From: Acidianus ambivalens
GTDB lineage: Archaea > Thermoproteota > Thermoprotei_A > Sulfolobales > Sulfolobaceae
Assembly: GCF_009729015.1 (NCBI RefSeq)
Contig: NZ_CP045482.1
Coordinates: 1,670,001-1,734,000 of the forward strand
Length of the DNA: 64,000 nt
Direction: 5' to 3'
A model generated the notes under the pieces. That model had not been told where the DNA came from. It did no database searches and worked only from the letters and a program-made list of their open reading frames with translations. The translations under genes and the position numbers were made by a program. How positions within the stretch are numbered: position 1 is the stretch's first letter; each line of letters opens with the position of its first letter. Positions 18,884-26,872 of the stretch are shown in pieces.

Positions 18884-19924
18884 TTATTCAATACTAACTA
18901 TCTTATTATCTATAGCTTCTGATATAATTTTAATTCCCTCGTTTATTTCTTCTGGTCTTGAATATGAAAAGCTTAGCCTAATGTACTCTTTACCGTATCC
19001 ATCAAAGAAGAATTTAGTTCCAGGTGAGAAAATAACTCTATCCTTCACTTTTTCTAGTATTTTTTCCGAATCTATACCATTTATTCGTATAAAATAAAAT
19101 AGTCCTCCCTCTGGATAGTTCCATTCAGCTTGCGGTAAATATCTTTTAAGAGCCTCTGCCATAACTTCCTTCTTTTCTTTATAAATAATTTTAGCTTTAC
19201 TTAATCCATCCCAAAAGCTTCCATCCTTAAGTGAGCTGTATACCAATGATAACGACGGACTACTATTACCTCCATCTATATTTTGCTTTATTAATTTAAA
19301 TATTTCCATAATTTCTTTATCAGCAACCATTATCCCTAATCTGATTCCAGGGGACAGAACTTTACTTAGAGTTGTTATATAAACTACTCTTCCGTTTTTA
19401 TCTAATGATTTTAACGTAGGTTGTTCTGGATTTAAAAGTCCATAAGCGTCGTCCTCAAGTATAATAAAGTCCTTTTCCTCGGCTAATTCTAAAAGCTCCT
19501 TCTTATCTTCTAATCTCATATGAATTCCAGTAGGATTTTGACCGGTAGGAATGACATAGACAGCTTTAATCCCGTTTTCCTCCTTTATTTTTAAATCATA
19601 ATAAGGTATTACAGGAATTTTAACAAATTTTGCACCTCTAGATTTAAAAACTCTTATAGCTCCTGCAAACGTTGGATATTCTATTGCTACTTTATCTCCA
19701 CTATTGATAAATGCATAAGCAAATATGAAAATCCCTTGAATGCTCCCAGTGGTTAAAAGTATTTCTTCTTTTTTAGCGTTTATTCCCCTATATCTTAATA
19801 TCTTTAATATCTCATTATCAAGTTCGTTAAAACTAATTGCTTGTTCAAAATTCATCTCAAAAATTTTTAAATTTCTAGGAAAAATCCTAGGATCTGGTAA
19901 TCCTCCGGCTAAATTATAAGTCAT
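18884..19924 (-). CDS. PLP-dependent class I/II aminotransferase
   Basis: About 346 residues. PTGQNPTG (about 130), the Asp of LEDDAYG, and the PLP-binding Lys in SKVLSPGIRLG mark a fold-type I aminotransferase of the LysN/MocR-C-terminal kind, acting on 2-aminoadipate, branched-chain or aromatic amino acids. GGTG nine bases before ATG 19924 favours that start over GTG 19936. The gene overlaps the end of the upstream APC permease, so the two are co-transcribed, and the permease probably brings in an amino acid that this enzyme deaminates. Confidence 0.82.
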   Translation of the reverse strand: MTYNLAGGLPDPRIFPRNLKIFEMNFEQAISFNELDNEILKILRYRGINAKKEEILLTTGSIQGIFIFAYAFINSGDKVAIEYPTFAGAIRVFKSRGAKFVKIPVIPYYDLKIKEENGIKAVYVIPTGQNPTGIHMRLEDKKELLELAEEKDFIILEDDAYGLLNPEQPTLKSLDKNGRVVYITTLSKVLSPGIRLGIMVADKEIMEIFKLIKQNIDGGNSSPSLSLVYSSLKDGSFWDGLSKAKIIYKEKKEVMAEALKRYLPQAEWNYPEGGLFYFIRINGIDSEKILEKVKDRVIFSPGTKFFFDGYGKEYIRLSFSYSRPEEINEGIKIISEAIDNKIVSIE

Positions 19925-21380
19925 TTTCTCCATCACCTTTTGCCGTTTTAGTAGCTAAATAAAAGAATGCTGTAGACGCAAGTATTATTATAGGTAAGGA
20001 AAATAGTGTTGGAAGAGTAAAATATGTTATTAATGTAACGATTCCACTGAAGCCTAAATACCATAATGCTGGAATATAATTCCTGGAAAAAGGTATCATA
20101 GCTAATATTGCCAAGAGAATAACTAGAGTACCAAATAGTGTCTTAGGGAATCCGACAAAGCTGAATATTAAGCCTGTAACTAGAAAAGCAATAAATGATA
20201 ATACTTTATCGGATTTTTTCTCTGATAGTATAAAAAGACTTACTGGTCCAGTAGAATAAGCTAAAATCCTTGTAGCTACTAAATAACCTATGGATTCTTT
20301 GAAGGTAGATAACATGAATAATGTTAATAATGAGAATGCTCCGAATAAAATTACTGGTAATATAGGTATACCTCTTTTAACATCTACTTTTCCTAGTACT
20401 TTAGGAAAGCTTCCAGCCTTAGCTAAGGCATATGAATACCTAATTAAATCTCCAGCGCCTATTAATGAAGCGCCAGAAGGAGATATTACACCGTCTAAGA
20501 TAAATAAAGCGCCTACTGCAGGAACTCCAGCTATTATAGCACTTTCAGCTAAGGGAGCACTCATTTTGCTTAAACTACTCCATCCAGAAGAAAGGACAGA
20601 AGTAGAAAGCGAGGCTATAAAGACAAGGGGGACTAAGGTATATATTATCATAGATAATACGAATGCTATCATTATTGCTTTTCCAGTATCGCTTTTAGAT
20701 TCACCAGCATAAACCATAGCGCTTCTGAAACCTCCGTAGGCAAACATTGTTAATGCTATAGCGTAAAGGAAATTGGAAAAAGATGGAGAAAATTTCATAG
20801 AAAAGTTAGATAAATGAAAATCTAGATATCCTACAGCTAGAACATATACAATCAAAATCCCTAGTTTAGCGTAAGTTATCGTATTTACAGAAATTGATAA
20901 ACCTCTTATCCCTAGATATACTAACAAATATATTATAATTACTATAATACTTTCAATAAAATATCCAATAATAGTTGGATGACCCCTATACATTATGGAC
21001 GGAAATACATAAGATAGGTAATTTGCAGTAGCCTCTGCTTCTATAGGTATTGTCAAGAGTGTGCCTATTAAATAAAGCCAACCAACACTAGATGCCATAA
21101 CTTTTCCGTGAGTGACATTAATAAACCTTATTTTACTTCCAACAAAAGGAAAAATCCTAGCTAGCTTAGAATAAACTATAACCACTGGTAGTAAAAGAAT
21201 TCCTCCAATTAACCATACAAAAGGACTTAATGGCCCTGCTAATGACGCAGTTACTGCAGGCAAAATAAGTATTCCAGAACCTATTATATTACCTAGAGAA
21301 AATGCAATTAATGAGAAAATTCCTGCTTCTTTTCTAAAATTTGGATTATCCTTAATATTTATGCCTACTTTGTCTGCCAT
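19914..21380 (-). CDS. APC-superfamily amino-acid permease
   Basis: 488 residues, about 12 helices. FSLGNIIGSGILILPAV in helix 1 is the unwound GSGI-type substrate site of APC permeases. It lacks the RESSGL and IPPE tags seen on five other permeases here, so it belongs to another branch. It leads a two-gene operon with the aminotransferase. A TATA-like stretch at about 21402-21410 (minus strand) and a 17-bp palindrome just upstream suggest regulated expression. Confidence 0.87.
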   Translation of the reverse strand: MADKVGINIKDNPNFRKEAGIFSLIAFSLGNIIGSGILILPAVTASLAGPLSPFVWLIGGILLLPVVIVYSKLARIFPFVGSKIRFINVTHGKVMASSVGWLYLIGTLLTIPIEAEATANYLSYVFPSIMYRGHPTIIGYFIESIIVIIIYLLVYLGIRGLSISVNTITYAKLGILIVYVLAVGYLDFHLSNFSMKFSPSFSNFLYAIALTMFAYGGFRSAMVYAGESKSDTGKAIMIAFVLSMIIYTLVPLVFIASLSTSVLSSGWSSLSKMSAPLAESAIIAGVPAVGALFILDGVISPSGASLIGAGDLIRYSYALAKAGSFPKVLGKVDVKRGIPILPVILFGAFSLLTLFMLSTFKESIGYLVATRILAYSTGPVSLFILSEKKSDKVLSFIAFLVTGLIFSFVGFPKTLFGTLVILLAILAMIPFSRNYIPALWYLGFSGIVTLITYFTLPTLFSLPIIILASTAFFYLATKTAKGDGENDL

Positions 21381-21426
21381 AGAAGAAGAATGAAATAAAT
21401 AATATATAAGAATTTCTATGATTTAT

Positions 21427-21443
21427 AATGTAAAGTTTACATT
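21427..21443. promoter_or_regulatory. Perfect 17-bp palindrome, candidate operator
   Basis: AATGTAAAGTTTACATT has 8-bp arms around one central G. It lies about 47-63 bp before the permease start at 21380 and upstream of its TATA box, and 140 bp before the divergent M20 gene. That position suits an activator such as an Lrp-family protein acting on the permease. No regulator gene is adjacent. Confidence 0.5.
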
Positions 21444-21583
21444 AGTTTATATAGAATAATAAAAAATATTTTGTAGTAACGCCTTTATAAAGCAAATATA
21501 ATTCATTCCTTAATATGCGATGCACTATTAAATGTGCTTGATGCTTTAATCTAATTTATTAGCCAAAGTTTTACACTCCTTAT

Positions 21584-22768
21584 ATGGATATAGAAAAGTT
21601 AAAGAAAGACGTACTCGAGATAGAGGATAAGATAATTGAAATAAGGAGAAAGATACACGAGAATCCGGAACTTTCTTACAAGGAATATAATACAGCAAAA
21701 TTAGTAGCGGAAACTCTAAAGAGCCTAGGTATAGAAGTTAAAGTTGGAGTAGGTTTACCTACTGCAGTTTTGGGAATATTAAAGACTTCTAAACCAGGAA
21801 AAGTAGTGGCGTTAAGGGCTGACATGGATGCATTACCGGTAGAAGAAATGACCGATTTACCTTTCAAATCAAAGGTTAAAGGAGTTATGCACGCCTGTGG
21901 TCACGATACTCACGTAGCAATGCTCTTGGGAGGGGCAATGTTGTTAGTTAAAAACATTGATATGCTATCCGGGGAAGTTAGGTTCATTTTTCAACCTGCT
22001 GAAGAGGACGGAGGCTTAGGAGGAGCAAAGCCTATGATTGATGCAGGAGTAATGGATGGAGTAGATTACGTTTTTGGTTTACATATTTCTTCGGCATATC
22101 CTGCAGGAGTTTTCGCAACAAGGAAAGGACCTTTAATGGCGACACCCGACGCATTTAAAATCACTGTTCACGGTAAAGGAGGTCACGGATCTGCACCTCA
22201 TGAGACTATAGACCCCATATATATTTCCTTATTGATAGCTAACGCAATATATGGAATAACTGCAAGACAAATAGATCCGGTACAACCTTTTATCATCTCA
22301 ATAACTTCGATTCACTCAGGGACTAAAGATAATATAATTCCCGACGACGCAGTAATGGAGGGAACAATAAGGAGCTTGGATGAAAACGTGAGGAAAAAAG
22401 CTTTAGATTACATGGAAAGGATAGTATCTTCAATTTGCGGTATTTATGGAGCAGAATGCAAGGTTGAGTTTATGAAGGACGTTTATCCTATCACTGTTAA
22501 TGATCCAGAAACAACAGAGGAAGTAATGAGGATACTTAGTAATATATCAAAAGTGGAAGAAACTCAACCTATTTTAGGAGCAGAAGATTTTTCAAGGTTT
22601 TTGCAGAAGGCTAAGGGAACTTACTTCTTCCTAGGTACTAGGAACGAAAAGTTAGGATGCATTTATCCTAATCACAGTTCAAAGTTCTGCGTAGATGAAA
22701 GCGTTCTGAAGTTAGGCGCGTTGGCTCATGCAGCTTTAGCTATTGAATTTACAAATAAGAAAGAATAA
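21584..22768 (+). CDS. M20 family metallo-amidohydrolase (N-acyl-amino-acid hydrolase/carboxypeptidase)
   Basis: 394 residues with the M20D signatures RADMDALPVEE (about 83), MHACGHDTHVAM (about 104), and PAEEDGGLGGAKPMI (about 144), plus the dimerisation-domain ITVHGKGGHGSAPH and a C-terminal metal-ligand region LGAEDFSRF. These provide two metal-binding sites. Such enzymes split N-acyl amino acids or related amides; some relatives act on carbamoyl or indole-acetyl conjugates. It is a single gene divergent from the permease/aminotransferase pair. Confidence 0.9.
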   Translation: MDIEKLKKDVLEIEDKIIEIRRKIHENPELSYKEYNTAKLVAETLKSLGIEVKVGVGLPTAVLGILKTSKPGKVVALRADMDALPVEEMTDLPFKSKVKGVMHACGHDTHVAMLLGGAMLLVKNIDMLSGEVRFIFQPAEEDGGLGGAKPMIDAGVMDGVDYVFGLHISSAYPAGVFATRKGPLMATPDAFKITVHGKGGHGSAPHETIDPIYISLLIANAIYGITARQIDPVQPFIISITSIHSGTKDNIIPDDAVMEGTIRSLDENVRKKALDYMERIVSSICGIYGAECKVEFMKDVYPITVNDPETTEEVMRILSNISKVEETQPILGAEDFSRFLQKAKGTYFFLGTRNEKLGCIYPNHSSKFCVDESVLKLGALAHAALAIEFTNKKE

Positions 22769-22794
22769 GAGAGAAAAATAATATAACTGTATAG

Positions 22795-24027
22795 TTAAGG
22801 TTTTCTTTTTACTTCTTCCCATTTTCCATTAAATAATACATATTTTCCATCTTTTGCTATTATTTTTCCTTTCTTAATAACAAACTTGGGAGGTTCCATG
22901 AAACGTAATAAATCTATAACATCGTCTGCGTTAGTTATTAGGAGGTTAGCGTCATTACCTTCTTTTATTCCGTAATTTTTAACTCTCCAGGCCTTTGCTG
23001 AATTAAAAGTAATTAAATTAATTGAATTTAACAGCTCTTCTGCTCCCGTTAACTGATCCATGTGAATTGCCACAAATAATACTTGTAACATATTACCCGA
23101 CCCTAAAGGATACCAAGGATCCATTATGCAATCATGCCCTAACGCTACATTAACGTTAAATTTCATCATTTCCTTTATTGGAGCATTGCCTCTCCTCTTT
23201 GGATAACCTTCTAGTCTGCCCTGAAGTACTGCGTTTATTAAAGGATTTGGAACTACGGTAATTCCTGCCCTTGAAACTGTAGGTAATATTCTAAATCTAT
23301 AAGCAGGATCCCAGCTATGCATTGCTGTAACGTGACCTGCAGTTACTCTTCCTTCCCAAGAATTATTTATAGTCTCCTTAGCTAAAACCTCTAGGAACCT
23401 TGAATTAGGGTCGTCAGTCTCATCTATATGACCGTCAACGTCCTTATTATATTCTCTAGCAAGCTCAAAGGCAAATTTTATCGATTTAACTCCGTCTTCT
23501 CTAGTAATTTCATTGTGAGGAATTAAACCTACGTTGTCCGCACCCTCTTCTATTGCTTTCCTTAATATTTCGTCATTACCTTTATCCGTATATATACCGT
23601 CCTGAGGAAATGCGGTTATTTGAATTTCGGCTACGTCTTTCATATCTTCCTTAACTTTCTTTATAGCTCTAAGGAGCTTCAAAGACTTCTCAGTAACATC
23701 TACGTGCGTCCTTATCCATAAAGTGCCGTAGGCTACCATTAATTTCACTGCAGTAATAGCATTCCTATATACTTCATCCTCTGTTAATTTACCTCTAATT
23801 TCTTGCCATACCCTTATACCTTCCCATAAAGTACCGCTAATATTCATTACGGAAGTAAAGGCACTATCTAAATGAAAATGCATGTTAAAATACGGTGGAA
23901 TTACAAGTTTATTCTCTGCATCTATTACCTCGTCACCTCTGCAATCTCCTATGCAAGAAATTCTTTCTCCTTCCACCTTTATATTCACAATCCTTCCGTC
24001 GAGTAGCTTAGCGTTCTTTATGAGCAT
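22795..24027 (-). CDS. Cytosine-deaminase-like metal-dependent amidohydrolase (copy 1)
   Basis: 410 residues of the amidohydrolase superfamily: NMHFHLDSAF (HxH metal site), WIRTHVDVT, DGHIDETDD, GHVTAMHSW and metal Asp in LGHDCIMDPWYPLGSGNM. The last motif with HIDE is typical of the CodA-like branch that deaminates cytosine, creatinine-like or triazine rings. Two paralogs lie at 44676 and 50079. The gene is followed closely by the MFS transporter gene upstream in the same direction (24057-25235), so transporter and hydrolase are probably co-transcribed. Ring substrate not known. Confidence 0.82.
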   Translation of the reverse strand: MLIKNAKLLDGRIVNIKVEGERISCIGDCRGDEVIDAENKLVIPPYFNMHFHLDSAFTSVMNISGTLWEGIRVWQEIRGKLTEDEVYRNAITAVKLMVAYGTLWIRTHVDVTEKSLKLLRAIKKVKEDMKDVAEIQITAFPQDGIYTDKGNDEILRKAIEEGADNVGLIPHNEITREDGVKSIKFAFELAREYNKDVDGHIDETDDPNSRFLEVLAKETINNSWEGRVTAGHVTAMHSWDPAYRFRILPTVSRAGITVVPNPLINAVLQGRLEGYPKRRGNAPIKEMMKFNVNVALGHDCIMDPWYPLGSGNMLQVLFVAIHMDQLTGAEELLNSINLITFNSAKAWRVKNYGIKEGNDANLLITNADDVIDLLRFMEPPKFVIKKGKIIAKDGKYVLFNGKWEEVKRKP

Positions 24028-24056
24028 ATGTAGTTTTTACAGTAGGATTTAATAAA

Positions 24057-25235
24057 TTAGTTATTAACAACGATTTTCCTCTTTGGCCAAGTTATCACGC
24101 TAACGAATACTAATATTAACGAGAATATAACGAAACCGTCTATAAATTTAGCTAAAGCAGATATTCCGTACAAGGATGAAATCACTCCTAGAATTATGTT
24201 AGCAATACCTCCCATTAAGCCCCCCATATTATATGCAAAACCCGAAAGAAAGCCTCTCACATTTATTGGCACAGAGTCAGCTAAAAGAAGTGGCATGACC
24301 GGCCAGAAACCAGTTGAAAAAGCAAAGCCCACTGTTCCTATAAACATTATATAAGGATTAATTAAAAAGGAGAAAATTGGAACAGAGAAGGGAATCGAAG
24401 CAAGTAAACCTATAACACCGGCATAGATTAGTTTCCTTTTATTAATCTTATCTGCTAATTTACCGAAAAGCACGAACGAACCGGCGAGAATCATATTAGC
24501 TACGAGCATTAAAGTTGCTAAGAAATATGGAGGCATTTTTGCATAATACAATGCTATAGTAGTATAATTGCCAAATACGGAAAAGTAAGCAATAAACATT
24601 CCGCTCATTGCTAATGTTGCCTTTATTAGTACATCGAGGTAATCCTTATACCTCGGTTTTTCAACTTCAGTCTTCTTTATACTTTCTCCAACTTTAAGCT
24701 GAATGTAAGGAAGAAGAATAAGAGGAAATGCTCCAGTTAACAGAAATAGTCTCCAATCACTTGCCAAACTTGATAAGAAAATGAAATAAGTAACTGCAGT
24801 TAAAGCATAACCTATTCCGTAACCTGCCTGATAGATCCCTGTAACGAATCCTCTAGCACTTACAGGAGCTTTTTCATAAGCTAATACCATCCCTGCAGTC
24901 CACGCAGCACCCATGAATAATCCTTCTAATCCCCTGAAGACAAATAACAAGAGCGCGTTTGGAGAGAAAGCCATTAAGCCTTGAAATAACGCATAACCTC
25001 CCGTTCCTATAATCATTACTGGTTTTCTACCCATTAGATCGGCATATTTTCCAAATATCATTCCTCCTGCTACTCTTCCTATTAGCCCTAGAGCAAATAA
25101 TATAGATATATCGAGGTAATTTAACGAGAATGCTATCATTAAGTAGGAATAAACATAAGTAATGAGGAGTAAATCGTAAATGTTTCCTGCCCAAGAAAGC
25201 GTGGAAGATATTGTTGCATGAATATACTCCTTCAT
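24057..25235 (-). CDS. MFS transporter, likely co-transcribed with an amidohydrolase
   Basis: About 392 residues from ATG 25235; an upstream start at 25259 would add eight residues not shared with the paralog at 16096, whose N-terminus MQKYIHA aligns with MKEYIHA here. About 12 helices, with FGKYADLMGRK as the loop 2-3 motif. The gap to the downstream amidohydrolase is 29 nt. Likely imports the heterocycle or amide that the hydrolase acts on, by inference. Confidence 0.85.
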   Translation of the reverse strand: MKEYIHATISSTLSWAGNIYDLLLITYVYSYLMIAFSLNYLDISILFALGLIGRVAGGMIFGKYADLMGRKPVMIIGTGGYALFQGLMAFSPNALLLFVFRGLEGLFMGAAWTAGMVLAYEKAPVSARGFVTGIYQAGYGIGYALTAVTYFIFLSSLASDWRLFLLTGAFPLILLPYIQLKVGESIKKTEVEKPRYKDYLDVLIKATLAMSGMFIAYFSVFGNYTTIALYYAKMPPYFLATLMLVANMILAGSFVLFGKLADKINKRKLIYAGVIGLLASIPFSVPIFSFLINPYIMFIGTVGFAFSTGFWPVMPLLLADSVPINVRGFLSGFAYNMGGLMGGIANIILGVISSLYGISALAKFIDGFVIFSLILVFVSVITWPKRKIVVNN

Positions 25236-25370
25236 TAAGATAATTGCTATTTTAAGCATTTTTTAAACATATCCTACCTATTTATTAAAAATTATTAAGT
25301 TCTCTACGCATAGCAATAGAAGATAATTAAAAAAGATTTCAAATTTTTAAATCATAAAGGAAAGTTTTGT

Positions 25371-26030
25371 TTAAACAAAGTTAATGAGAAAATCTAGAAC
25401 CTTTTCAGAATCCCTTCTATATATTTCTTCATAGTTAATCCATTTTCCCTTATAATTGGCAATTATAAGTAATGATGCACTCCTTATGCCGTGAAGCTTA
25501 CTTAATAGGAAAATTGTACCGCTCTCCATATCTACAGCATCGTCAAATTTTAAATGACTCTCTGAATAGAAATCGTCGCTCTGAAATAAGGTGCCATAAT
25601 TAACTTCTAATCCTTGAGACTTGAGAAAATAATAAAGTTTGTAAGCTAATTCTAAGTCTGGAGATAAAGCGGGCATTATATCTTCTCTAATAATCTGATA
25701 TAGAGAACTCTTGTCGTGATGAGTTACTCCTATTGGAATAAAATAACTGCCTACCTTAATTTTCTCGTTTAATGAGCCTGCTGTGCCGTACCTTAGAATG
25801 AGTTTAACTCCATTACCTACTAATTCATTAATAATAAGCGAAGTCGATGGACCTCCAACTCCATGAGTAGAGATTACTATTTCTTTACCTTTTCTTTCTC
25901 CAATGAATATTAAAAATCCTCTTTTCCTAATTTCCTCCTTAACGTTAATGAAAGATGAAATTATTTCGGCAACTTCAGGTTCCTCAACTATAACGCATTT
26001 TTCTGGAACTTTCCTTTCTAAAACGAGCAT
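25371..26030 (-). CDS. Nucleoside phosphorylase (PNP/UDP family 1)
   Basis: 219 residues. ILRYGTAGSL (phosphate/ribose site), a central PIGVTHHDKSS loop and AVDMESGTIFLLS (the MES motif that binds ribose) mark a trimeric-type purine or uridine phosphorylase. It releases free base and ribose-1-phosphate from nucleosides. In this region it could feed bases to the deaminase and dihydropyrimidine routes. Single gene, divergent from urease. Confidence 0.87.
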   Translation of the reverse strand: MLVLERKVPEKCVIVEEPEVAEIISSFINVKEEIRKRGFLIFIGERKGKEIVISTHGVGGPSTSLIINELVGNGVKLILRYGTAGSLNEKIKVGSYFIPIGVTHHDKSSLYQIIREDIMPALSPDLELAYKLYYFLKSQGLEVNYGTLFQSDDFYSESHLKFDDAVDMESGTIFLLSKLHGIRSASLLIIANYKGKWINYEEIYRRDSEKVLDFLINFV

Positions 26031-26203
26031 ATAAGTTTCTCCTTTCTAGAGGTTTAAATTCCCTCTTGCTGAAATCTTTTTAATTTTTAAATGGTATGTT
26101 ACCCTTTGATAGTTAAGACTTTAAAATTGATAGAGCTTTTTTAAATAAAATAAACAGTATTTAATGATAAAAATAAAAAAGTTTTTATTAAGATTCAATG
26201 AGT

Positions 26204-26219
26204 TTTCCTAGATAGGAAA
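26204..26219. promoter_or_regulatory. 16-bp palindrome overlapping the urease operon start
   Basis: TTTCCTAGATAGGAAA has 7-bp arms and a 2-bp spacer, ending on the A of the ureAB ATG. A TATA-like GTTTTTATTA lies at 26181-26190, so the palindrome would cover the transcription start, a position suited to a repressor. Confidence 0.45.
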
Positions 26220-26872
26220 TGTTTCTAACTCCCAGAGAGCAGGAAAAACTTCTCATTTCTTGGGCTGCAGAGTTAGCTAGGAGAAGGAAAGCTAAAGGGC
26301 TAAAGTTGAATTACGAGGAGGCAATGGCAATAATAGTTGATTACATTATGGAAAGTGCAAGAGAAGGAAAGCCAATGAGTGAAATAATAAAGGGAGCTCA
26401 AGAACTTTTGAAGGAAGAAGATGTAATGGAAGGAGTTCCGGATTTGTTAGACATTGTACAAGTTGAGGCAACTTTCCCAGACGGAACAAAATTAGTTACT
26501 GTAAGAAATCCAATAAAATCTTCGTCATCAATGAGGACCTTTGAAATAAAAGAAGGAGAAATAGAAATACCGGAAGACGGAGAAATAGAAATTACTAACA
26601 CTGGCGATAGGCCAATACAAGTTAGTTCTCATTTCCACTTATTTGAAGTAAATAAGGCTTTAAAGATGGATAGAGAAAAAGCCTTTGGTTTCAGATTGGC
26701 AATTCCTGCAGGTACAGCAATAAGGTTCGAGCCGGGGCAAACTAAAGTAGTAAAAATAAGAAAAATTGGAGGAAATAGGAGAGTAACTGGATTGAATGGC
26801 TTAACTGAAGGTTCGTTGGATCATAATAAGAGCGAAGCAATAAAAAGGGCGAAAGAGAGGGGATTCATGTGA
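26219..26872 (+). CDS. ureAB: Urease gamma-beta fusion subunit
   Basis: 217 residues. The first ~100 match urease gamma (LTPREQEKLLISWAAELA...LNYEEAMAIIVDYI), the remainder urease beta (ITNTGDRPIQVSSHFHLFEV, FRLAIPAGTAIRFEPGQ). Fusion of the two small subunits is known in other lineages, for example Helicobacter UreA. Together with UreC it forms the nickel enzyme that splits urea into ammonia and CO2. Its stop overlaps the GTG start of ureC. Confidence 0.95.
   Translation: MFLTPREQEKLLISWAAELARRRKAKGLKLNYEEAMAIIVDYIMESAREGKPMSEIIKGAQELLKEEDVMEGVPDLLDIVQVEATFPDGTKLVTVRNPIKSSSSMRTFEIKEGEIEIPEDGEIEITNTGDRPIQVSSHFHLFEVNKALKMDREKAFGFRLAIPAGTAIRFEPGQTKVVKIRKIGGNRRVTGLNGLTEGSLDHNKSEAIKRAKERGFM

Noticed and set aside
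20290..20712. 140-codon plus-strand frame inside the permease gene
   Set aside because: Antisense shadow of the well-supported APC permease at 19914-21380; no promoter or ribosome site.
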